Below are positions 53,614 through 59,739 of a stretch of DNA of 59,739 nt, piece by piece (position 1 is the first letter of the stretch; each line of letters opens with the position of its first letter). Made by a program: the position numbers and the translations under genes. Under the pieces are notes generated by a model. That model searched no databases. It was not told the origin of the DNA and saw nothing but the letters and a program-made list of their open reading frames with translations. This DNA comes from Burkholderiales bacterium (GTDB taxonomy: Bacteria; Pseudomonadota; Gammaproteobacteria; Burkholderiales; Burkholderiaceae_B), in assembly GCA_027484315.1 (NCBI GenBank), contig JAIXTE010000047.1, forward strand, positions 1 to 59,739. Direction: 5' to 3'.

Positions 53614-54693
53614 TTACTTCGATCTGGGTACGTAGGAGGCCATTGAATTTTCAGCAACCCGGAACCAGTTGCTTTGGTCGTTTCGGAAACGATTCCATGA
53701 AGTGAATATTTTCTTGAATTTGGCGTTGTTTTTTGACTCGTCCGCGTACAGTTTTTCAGCTTCCTTGTAGGCTGCATCCAGAATGTCGCGTGGATAAATT
53801 CGCAGTTGCGCGCCCGACTGGATCAAGCGGTTCAATGCAGCCGGATTTTTCGCATCATATTCAGCGGTCATGGTGACATTCACCTCGGCTGCGGCCACTT
53901 CCAGTGCAGCCTGGTAGCTTTTTGGCAGCTTGTTCCATGCGTCCAAGTTGATGTAAAAACTTAAAGTGGGTCCTGGCTCCCAAAAGCCGGGGTAATAATA
54001 AAACTTGGCCACTTTCTGAAAACCGAGTTTTTCGTCGTCATAAGGCCCAACCCATTCCGCAGCATCAATGGTGCCTTTTTCCAGCGCGGGGTAAATGTCT
54101 CCACCCGCAATCGTTTGCGGCACAGCGCCCAGATTGGCCATGATTTTTCCGCCAAAACCGGGTATGCGAACTTTCAGACCTTTCAGATCGTTCAGGGTTT
54201 TAAGTTCCTTGCGCCACCAGCCACCCATTTGCGTTCCCGTGTTGCCGCCCGGAAAATTGATGACGTTGTAGTCTTTCAAAAAATCGCGTGTCATTTGCAA
54301 ACCACCACCATGGTACAACCAGGCGTTTTGCTGACGCGCAGTCAAGCCAAAGGGCAAACCTGCTTCAAAAGCAAAAGTGGAGTCTTTTCCAACGTAGTAG
54401 TAGCCCGCCGTGTGCCCACATTCCACAGTGCCCCGCTGAACAGCATCAAGCACCTGCAAGCCGGGCACAATTTCACCAGCAGCAAAGGGCCGTATTTCGA
54501 ATTTTCCGCCAGTCAATTCCGATACCCGTTTTGCCAATTGAGGGGCGGCCCCCCAGAGCGCATCCAGGCTTTTCGGAAAACTCGAAGTAAGACGCCAGCG
54601 CACGCTGGGGGTATCTGCTGCAAAAGCAGGCGATGCTGCTGCCGTAGCCGCCGCAGCAATGCCTGCGTTCTTCAGGAAGGAACGGCGTTCCAT
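53614..54693 (-). CDS. dctP: TRAP transporter substrate-binding protein DctP
   Basis: The 359-residue periplasmic protein starts at ATG 54693 with AGGAGAG upstream. The signal has a twin-arginine form, ERRSFLKNAG followed by an Ala-rich stretch to about AFA. The body matches the TRAP binding proteins for 2-oxo acids and other monocarboxylates: WRLTSSFPKSLDALWGAA, VPGLQVLDAVQRGTVECGHT, GIDAAEW-like GTIDAAEWVGPYDDEKLGF. It lies 19 bases after pmbA on the same strand, so it may be read from there too. The permease genes lie beyond the two-component system on the other strand. Confidence 0.93.
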   Translation of the reverse strand: MERRSFLKNAGIAAAATAAASPAFAADTPSVRWRLTSSFPKSLDALWGAAPQLAKRVSELTGGKFEIRPFAAGEIVPGLQVLDAVQRGTVECGHTAGYYYVGKDSTFAFEAGLPFGLTARQQNAWLYHGGGLQMTRDFLKDYNVINFPGGNTGTQMGGWWRKELKTLNDLKGLKVRIPGFGGKIMANLGAVPQTIAGGDIYPALEKGTIDAAEWVGPYDDEKLGFQKVAKFYYYPGFWEPGPTLSFYINLDAWNKLPKSYQAALEVAAAEVNVTMTAEYDAKNPAALNRLIQSGAQLRIYPRDILDAAYKEAEKLYADESKNNAKFKKIFTSWNRFRNDQSNWFRVAENSMASYVPRSK

Positions 54694-54712
54694 CGATCTC
54701 TCCTTGGTGTTA

Positions 54713-56065
54713 TCAGTTTCCGGCAACGGTCATGGATTCAACTAGAATACTGCCCACATGCTTGCTGCCGCGCCAATAGGCATCGTCACCCACGGCCACA
54801 ATGTTGGCCAACATGTCTTTCAAATTGCCTGCAATCGTGATTTCTTCCACAGGGTGAACAATGATGCCGTTTTCAACCCAATAGCCAAATGCCCCGCGAG
54901 AATAATCGCCGGTGACGCCATTGACACCCTGCCCCATCATCTCGGTGACCAGTAAACCGGTACCCATGGTTTTAAGCAAGGCATCCAGACCACCGTTGAC
55001 GGTTTTGGTTGAGCTTAAAATCAGGTTGTGCGTGCCACCTGCATTGCCGGTAGTTTCCATGCCCAGTTTGCGGGCCGAGTAACTCGACAGAAAGTAGCCA
55101 TTGCACACCCCTTTTTTGACCACGGTGCGGGCCTTTACCTTCACGCCCTCTTCATCAAACGGTGAACTGCCGTGCGCACCTTCGATGAACGGGTCTTCCT
55201 TGATGGTGATGTGCGGTGCCCAAACCTGTTTGCCCAAGGAATCCAGCAGGAAACTGGTCTTGCGATACAGCGAAGAACCCGACACGGCGCCCACGTAATG
55301 GCTGACCAGGCTGGCTGCAATTGGCGCTTCAAAAATAACTGGGCAATTGCGCGTAGTGATCGGTTTGGAACCCAGGCGGGCTAAAGCGCGCTCGGCAGCA
55401 TAGGCCCCAATTTTGGCAGGCTTGGCGAGGTCTTTGGCCTTGCGCTCGGAGGAATACCAGAAGTCACGCTGCATGGGACTGTCTTTCGACTTTTTGGCCT
55501 GCGCAATGGGCGACACGGAAAGTGAGTGTCGTGAATACGGGTAGCCACCCTTGAAGCCCTTGCTGTTGGCCGCAAAAAAATGTCCTGATTCGGTGGACAC
55601 ATTGGCGCCATCGGAATTTCGAATCTGCTTGCTGACGTCAAAAGCGGCTTGCTCCATCACCAAGGCCTTTTCAACCGCCTTGGCGGTGCTCAGGCTCCAC
55701 GGGTGGTAAAGGTCAAGGTCTCGATGTCGCTTGGCAATGTTGGCCTCTTCAGGCAAGCCAGCGAACTTGTCTGCTGCAGTGTACTTGGCAATGTCAAGCG
55801 CGGCACGAATTGCGGAATCAATGGCCTCGATTGAAAAATCGGAGGACGAGGCATTGCCTCTTTTTTTGCCCTTGAACACGCTGACGCCAAAGCTTTTGTC
55901 ACGGGTGTGTTCAATGGTTTCGATTTCACCCATGCGCACGCTGACCGACTGGCCCACCGCCTCGCTGATGTCCACGGCACAATCTGTGGCTCCCAGCGAC
56001 TTGGCTTTTTTCAGTGCGTATTCGGTTAATTCCTGAAATGTCTCGGATTTAAAGCTAAAGCCCAT
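54713..56065 (-). CDS. pmbA: Metalloprotease PmbA (TldE)
   Basis: PmbA/TldE forms with TldD a protease that acts on unfolded peptides, including microcin precursors. The 450-residue protein (ATG 56065) shows VSVRMGEIETIEHTRDKSFGVSVF, RDFWYSSERKAKDL, NLILSSTK and the C-terminal GVNGVTGDYSRGAFGYWVENG. TldE lacks the metal site, which is on TldD; tldD is not in the window. It is divergent from darP. Confidence 0.93.
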   Translation of the reverse strand: MGFSFKSETFQELTEYALKKAKSLGATDCAVDISEAVGQSVSVRMGEIETIEHTRDKSFGVSVFKGKKRGNASSSDFSIEAIDSAIRAALDIAKYTAADKFAGLPEEANIAKRHRDLDLYHPWSLSTAKAVEKALVMEQAAFDVSKQIRNSDGANVSTESGHFFAANSKGFKGGYPYSRHSLSVSPIAQAKKSKDSPMQRDFWYSSERKAKDLAKPAKIGAYAAERALARLGSKPITTRNCPVIFEAPIAASLVSHYVGAVSGSSLYRKTSFLLDSLGKQVWAPHITIKEDPFIEGAHGSSPFDEEGVKVKARTVVKKGVCNGYFLSSYSARKLGMETTGNAGGTHNLILSSTKTVNGGLDALLKTMGTGLLVTEMMGQGVNGVTGDYSRGAFGYWVENGIIVHPVEEITIAGNLKDMLANIVAVGDDAYWRGSKHVGSILVESMTVAGN

Positions 56066-56110
56066 ATTGCCCTGCGAAAAATGCTGCCAAAAATGGCTAA
56101 TATACAGCCC

Positions 56111-56647
56111 ATGGAACCAGAAAACGAAAATCAGGGCGAGTTTGGAGAATATGATCGCCCCAGCAAGTCCGCAGTCAAGCGTGACATGCTGGCTCTGCAG
56201 GATTTGGGTAAAACCCTTTGCGAAATGCCCTATGACAAAGTCAAGCGGGCACCGATCGGCGAGCGTCTGCTGATCGAGATCGCAGAATTCCACAAATGCA
56301 AGTCATTTGGTGCCAAAAAGCGCCAGATGCAGTTCATCGGCAAGTTGATGCGTGATGAAGAACACGAGGAAGTTCAAGCCTGGGTAAACGGTGAAACCGT
56401 GGAGCAAAAGCTCAAGGTGCTTCACCTGCATGCTGCTGAACAATGGCGCGACCGTCTGATTGAAGAGCCAGGCCTTCTGGCCACCTTTATCGAAAGCTAC
56501 CCGGCGGCTGCCCGTGAAAACCTGAATCCGATCATTCGTCAAGCAGTTCAAGAACGGGCTGCAAAAAAAGCGCCACGCAACTTCCGGCAGTTGTTCCAGA
56601 TCATTTACCGCCTGATTGAAGAAAAAGCCGCTGAGGACCAGGAATGA
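56111..56647 (+). CDS. darP: Ribosome biogenesis factor DarP (YjgA)
   Basis: The 178-residue charged, helical protein matches YjgA/DUF615, renamed DarP, which binds late 50S precursors. Visible: SKSAVKRDMLALQDLGKTLC, AEFHKCKSFGAKKRQMQFIGKLMRD and the end RNFRQLFQIIYRLIEE. The start ATG 56111 gives the family N-terminus. Only 45 bases separate it from divergent pmbA. It overlaps mog by 4 bases. Confidence 0.92.
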   Translation: MEPENENQGEFGEYDRPSKSAVKRDMLALQDLGKTLCEMPYDKVKRAPIGERLLIEIAEFHKCKSFGAKKRQMQFIGKLMRDEEHEEVQAWVNGETVEQKLKVLHLHAAEQWRDRLIEEPGLLATFIESYPAAARENLNPIIRQAVQERAAKKAPRNFRQLFQIIYRLIEEKAAEDQE

Positions 56648-57249
56648 GTCTTGATGACGTGAAAATCGGACTGGTGTCGGTCAGCGACCGTGCTTCTGCC
56701 GGTGTGTACCAGGATCAAGGTATTCCAAGCCTGAAAACCTGGTTGCAAACTGCCCTGCTGAACCCCATTGAATTTGTCGAAATACTGATCCCCGACGAAC
56801 AGGCAGACATTGAAAATGCCTTGAAGAAACTGGCCGATGAACACCACTGCAATTTGATTTGCACCACGGGTGGCACAGGCCCTGCAAAGCGGGACGTCAC
56901 CCCTGAGGCCACGTTGGCGGTGGCCCACAAGGAAATGCCGGGATTTGGTGAACAAATGCGCCAGATCAGCTTGCACTTTGTACCCACAGCGATTTTGTCG
57001 CGCCAGGTGGCTGTGATACGCGGTGAAAGCCTGATATTGAATTTGCCAGGTCAGCCCAAAGCGATTGCCGAAACCTTGGAAGGCTTGAAAGACAAGGAAG
57101 GCAACAGCCTCGTGAAAGGTATTTTTGCAGCGGTGCCCTATTGCATCGACCTGATTGGCGGACCATACCTGGAAACCAATCCGGAAGTAATCAATGCGTT
57201 TCGGCCCAAATCAGCCATTCGCCAACCCGCACAAGGAAATGCGCAATGA
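56644..57249 (+). CDS. mog: Molybdopterin adenylyltransferase
   Basis: Mog adenylates molybdopterin before molybdenum insertion. The 201-residue protein has SVSDRASAGVYQDQGIP, the TTGGTGPAKRDVTPEAT loop and PGFGEQMRQISLHFVPTAILSRQ, the pattern of Mog rather than MoaB. It overlaps darP and the carboxylesterase gene by 4 bases each. Confidence 0.94.
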   Translation: MSLDDVKIGLVSVSDRASAGVYQDQGIPSLKTWLQTALLNPIEFVEILIPDEQADIENALKKLADEHHCNLICTTGGTGPAKRDVTPEATLAVAHKEMPGFGEQMRQISLHFVPTAILSRQVAVIRGESLILNLPGQPKAIAETLEGLKDKEGNSLVKGIFAAVPYCIDLIGGPYLETNPEVINAFRPKSAIRQPAQGNAQ

Positions 57250-57923
57250 GCACCAAGCCAAACACGGATATCGAATGCGTTGTCGTGGAAACCGGCCCCA
57301 ACCCGAGTGGCTGCGTGATCTGGCTACACGGCCTGGGTGCGGATGGTTACGACTTTGTGCCCATTGTGAAAGAACTGGAACAATTGGGCTTGCCCAGCAC
57401 CCGGTTTGTTTTTCCGCATGCACCGAAAATTCCGGTGAGTATCAATGGCGGCTATGTGATGCGTGCCTGGTATGACATTCGCAACGTGGACCTGCAGCGC
57501 CAGGAAGACGAAACCGGCGTGCGCCAGAGTCAGGCCACACTGGAAAGTTTGATTGAAGACCAGATCGCACTGGGCTTTAAACCGGGTCAAATTGTATTGG
57601 CGGGCTTTTCCCAAGGTGGCGCCATTGTTTACCAAACGGGCGTGCGCACTGCACACAAGTTGGCGGGCTTGATCGCCCTGTCCACTTACCTGCCCTGCGA
57701 AGGCAGCCTGAACGCCGAACTGAATTCAAACAACACGGACACACCCGTGCTGGCTGCGCATGGCGAACAAGATAATATCGTGTTAATGGAGCGTGGAGAA
57801 AAAGCCGTCAAGCTACTGAGGGATAAAGGTTTTTCCGTAGATTGGCATACCTATCCCATGGCGCATTCAGTGTGTGGCGAAGAAGTGGTTGAAATTGCAG
57901 ACTTTTTGAAAAAGGTGCTGTGA
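57246..57923 (+). CDS. Carboxylesterase (phospholipase/carboxylesterase family)
   Basis: The 225-residue alpha/beta hydrolase has the family start VIWLHGLGADGYDFVPIV, nucleophile elbow LAGFSQGGAIVYQ, the acid in AAHGEQDNIV (probably Asp) and histidine in YPMAHSVCGEEV. Such enzymes split short-chain esters; the natural substrate is unknown. It overlaps mog by 4 bases. Confidence 0.92.
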   Translation: MSTKPNTDIECVVVETGPNPSGCVIWLHGLGADGYDFVPIVKELEQLGLPSTRFVFPHAPKIPVSINGGYVMRAWYDIRNVDLQRQEDETGVRQSQATLESLIEDQIALGFKPGQIVLAGFSQGGAIVYQTGVRTAHKLAGLIALSTYLPCEGSLNAELNSNNTDTPVLAAHGEQDNIVLMERGEKAVKLLRDKGFSVDWHTYPMAHSVCGEEVVEIADFLKKVL

Positions 57924-57970
57924 GCCTCTCTGAAAACCAGAGATGCGATCAAGTGAATACAGGAAAAATA

Positions 57971-57986
57971 CTGTATAAATAAACAG
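57971..57986. promoter_or_regulatory. LexA (SOS) box before the DUF3717 gene
   Basis: CTGTATAAATAAACAG has the CTGT-N8-ACAG form with a wholly A/T centre, and TA before it, as in the E. coli-type consensus used by beta- and gammaproteobacteria. A TATAAT at 57996-58001 follows, so the box covers the expected -35 position (57973-57978), a classical repressor placement. Confidence 0.65.
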
Positions 57987-57995
57987 CTTCTGGTT

Positions 57996-58001
57996 TATAA
58001 T
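57996..58001 (+). promoter_or_regulatory. -10 element of the DUF3717 gene
   Basis: Perfect TATAAT 33 bases before ATG 58034; the -35 region falls inside the LexA box. Confidence 0.5.
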
Positions 58002-58033
58002 CAGGATCAGTGATTTTAAATGCAGGTCCAGAT

Positions 58034-58291
58034 ATGCCAGCCGAGCAAAACCAGAACGTGTCGATAGCCGACCTTGAACGCGCCATCAATTACTGGCGCC
58101 AGCAAATTCCTTCTTCGCGAGACACCATGACTTTGTGCCCCCAGGCAGGCAGCCTGGCGGAAGTGTATGCACACATGATTTTGTTTCAGATGAGCCAGAT
58201 CCCTCTGTCTGAGTTTTCAGACAAGGCCAAAAAGGCTTTGCAGGATGCGGAATCTGCTTTATCACCCCCCCAACAACACAAGGTGGCTTGA
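58034..58291 (+). CDS. DUF3717 family protein
   Basis: The 85-residue protein matches DUF3717, a family of short proteins mostly from Burkholderiales: VSIADLERAINYWRQQIPSS, then LCPQAGSLAEVYAHMI. Function unknown. I chose ATG 58034, with AGG upstream; codons before it have no ribosome site. A LexA-type operator covers its promoter, so DNA damage may induce it. After the TGA the same frame runs on for 25 sense codons, largely a repeat of SSEVK, to a TAA at 58367-58369. Confidence 0.85.
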   Translation: MPAEQNQNVSIADLERAINYWRQQIPSSRDTMTLCPQAGSLAEVYAHMILFQMSQIPLSEFSDKAKKALQDAESALSPPQQHKVA

Positions 58292-58308
58292 CAACACCTG
58301 GCCGAACT

Positions 58309-58359
58309 CAGTGAAGTCAAATCCAGTGAAGTCAAATCCAGTGAAGCCAGCTCAGTGAA
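58309..58359 (+). repeat. 15-bp tandem repeat behind the DUF3717 stop
   Basis: CAGTGAA occurs four times with 15, 15 and 14 bases period, in a unit CAGTGAAGTCAAATC. Fifteen bases are five codons, so the frame is kept: SSEVKSSEVKSSE-like in the frame of the DUF3717 gene. It overlaps the 3' end of the leftward PcfJ-like gene by a few bases. Confidence 0.8.
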
Positions 58360-59683
58360 TTCGGCTTAACAACAGGTGTGCAGCACTCCACAACTGGCTT
58401 GACACCGGCGCATTGCACGGCCCCTTCAGCTGGCTGATTTGCCAGCCATTCGCGCCAAGGCGCTGAAACTCCAAGGTGCCGCGCTGTGGCGCATGTCCCT
58501 TGATTTGCAAATGAAATATGCACACATCGCCTGCCATGCACCGATCAATGTAAGACGGCACACAGTGGTGCATTTTTTTGGCCTCAGCCAACAAGGCATT
58601 CAAGGAGTTCAACTCAATGAAATCGATGTTGTTGCCCAAGCTGCCCATTCCAAGTACCTCGGGCCAAAACACATTGGGACGCCCCATGTCCAGGTCGTGC
58701 TCAACCAAGTGCCAATGTGCTTGCCGAGCCATCAAAGTGTCGTAAGTCCAGTGCCTTGAAATCACCACAGGTCGCTTGGTTGCGCTGGCTGCACTGCCCA
58801 GTAACCAGTCGGCAATCAGGGGGAACTCTTGTTGAGCCAGTTCATGTTGGTGCTCTGCCTTGTCCAAGGACTCGCGCCGTTGCAAGGCCAGGCGCACTGC
58901 GCGCAAAATATTCAAAGCAGCGTCACGACCAAGGTTTTCATGATTGCGTCGCAGCCAGGTGCCCAAGCCACCGAACCCCAGCAAGGCAGCAGTTTGCTTG
59001 TCCACCCAGGAAATGGGCATGTCGCGACCCAGTGCTGCGTGGAAGTTAACCCAACTCAGGTGACTCAATTGCGACCAGTTGATTCGCGCCACATACCCTG
59101 CACGCTGGCGAGCAAGCCATCGCCACGTTTGTTGGCTCAGGCCTTGCGCCAGCATGCGATTTTTCACAACCCGCCAATTGGGCAGGTTGCTCCACATACC
59201 AGGGTCTTGTGCCAGCAAGGGCGCCAACGCGGGGTTTTCAGACAGCCGGTCGTTCAGCACGTTCTTGAACGCAGCAACCCGGCTTAAATCGATCAAGGTT
59301 GTGTGGCGGGGAATAACACGCAGCGCCAGCTTGAATACTTCAACGCCAAAGCGTTTCATGATTGCGGCGGTCCATGCACGTTGAATATCCCGCAAACTGG
59401 TCGCCTCAAGCGCCAAATCAAGTTGGGTGTCTGCCAGCGAATCCGGAATGCAGATACTGGGTGGTGGCTGCCACACCGAGCGCATCAATTCTGTTTTCAA
59501 ATTCCACGCTGCTTCATCACTGAGCACCACGGCGCAGCTCTCCTGCAGCTTCACGCGCAAACGCAAACCCCATTCAAAAAAGAGCCCTGTCCGTGTGCTG
59601 ACAAACCGCGCCGGCAAAAATGCAGACCGAACTCGCGGTATGCTGGGTGTTGTATTCAATTCAAAGTCAGACAAAAAACGCAT
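58352..59683 (-). CDS. PcfJ-like protein
   Basis: The 443-residue protein has, near its C-terminus, the PcfJ pattern: AKKMHHCVPSYIDRCMAGDV, then a strand ending RGTLEFQRL and WQISQLKGPCNAPVS. PcfJ was named from conjugative plasmids, and relatives occur in phages and chromosomes; the function is unknown. The N-terminal two thirds are helical and rich in W and R, without a recognised domain. I chose ATG 59683; the frame is open to 59716. No conjugation genes are near. Confidence 0.75.
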   Translation of the reverse strand: MRFLSDFELNTTPSIPRVRSAFLPARFVSTRTGLFFEWGLRLRVKLQESCAVVLSDEAAWNLKTELMRSVWQPPPSICIPDSLADTQLDLALEATSLRDIQRAWTAAIMKRFGVEVFKLALRVIPRHTTLIDLSRVAAFKNVLNDRLSENPALAPLLAQDPGMWSNLPNWRVVKNRMLAQGLSQQTWRWLARQRAGYVARINWSQLSHLSWVNFHAALGRDMPISWVDKQTAALLGFGGLGTWLRRNHENLGRDAALNILRAVRLALQRRESLDKAEHQHELAQQEFPLIADWLLGSAASATKRPVVISRHWTYDTLMARQAHWHLVEHDLDMGRPNVFWPEVLGMGSLGNNIDFIELNSLNALLAEAKKMHHCVPSYIDRCMAGDVCIFHLQIKGHAPQRGTLEFQRLGANGWQISQLKGPCNAPVSSQLWSAAHLLLSRIH

Positions 59684-59739
59684 GATGGACAAAAAAGCAG
59701 AAGAACCCGTCAACATCGAGATCTTACAGCAAGGCGAGA
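59682..59739 (+). CDS. Possible start of a rightward gene, cut by the window edge
   Basis: From ATG 59682 (or 59685) a frame stays open to the edge, beginning MMDKKAEEPVNIEILQQGE. The start overlaps the start codon of the leftward PcfJ-like gene. No clear ribosome site is seen and the piece is too short to name. Confidence 0.3.
   Translation, partial: MMDKKAEEPVNIEILQQGE

Overview
The window looks like a chromosomal segment of a betaproteobacterium of the order Burkholderiales, with moderate GC. Supporting this are a DapC-type succinyl-DAP aminotransferase, a fused HemD-HemX protein, a short DUF3717 protein, a ZipA-like gene between smc and ligA, and the order ftsK-lolA-rarA-serS next to a divergent trxB. 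Limnobacter is my best guess for the genus; that is inference. I see no rRNA, tRNA, CRISPR array, IS element or prophage, and no gene-free stretch longer than 300 bases.

Layout. 1-9403: the 3' part of glnD, converging on a leftward, tightly packed smc-zipA-ligA-galU-nucleoside phosphorylase cluster. 9404-15292: rightward queF (with a structured leader), dapC-dapD, an ArsC-like gene, prmB and an ABC-F ATPase. 15312-21048: a leftward FimV-like membrane protein, a rightward acyl-CoA synthetase, a leftward NYN-domain protein, a divergent GIY-YIG-like protein and an unknown protein, with strong hairpin terminators. 21067-28613: leftward ftsK-lolA-rarA-serS and rightward trxB and smr. 28639-29562: an alpha/beta hydrolase.

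29570-39976 is the unusual part. Five leftward paralogous genes encode large proteins of about 25-residue DUF4116-type repeats behind a shared N-terminal motif and a shared helical domain. Three gaps between them carry almost the same 69-bp sequence. Four of the genes have the same promoter arrangement (-35 TTGAAC or TGGAAC, 17 bp, -10 TACTAA). The fifth gene, at the upstream end of the array, is cut short by a frameshift, and its lost C-terminus is still readable in another frame. No secretion, chaperone or mobility gene is adjacent.

40064-48028: nadE-glnB leftward, a FemAB-like protein on the other strand, ppa, and a leftward heme cluster hemC-hemDX-hemY. 48177-56065: argH, then a TRAP transporter (dctQM rightward, dctP leftward) whose parts flank a LuxR-type two-component system, then pmbA. 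56111-59739: darP-mog-carboxylesterase rightward, a DUF3717 gene behind a good LexA (SOS) box, a leftward PcfJ-like gene, and possibly the start of a further gene at the edge.

Most of the window is housekeeping: chromosome dynamics and division (smc, zipA, ligA, ftsK, rarA), nitrogen signalling (glnD, glnB), lysine, arginine and queuosine synthesis, and heme. The points that deserve attention are the DUF4116 array, an SMC protein whose Walker B glutamate is replaced by glycine, the SOS box at the DUF3717 gene, the queF leader, and the NYN/GIY-YIG pair.
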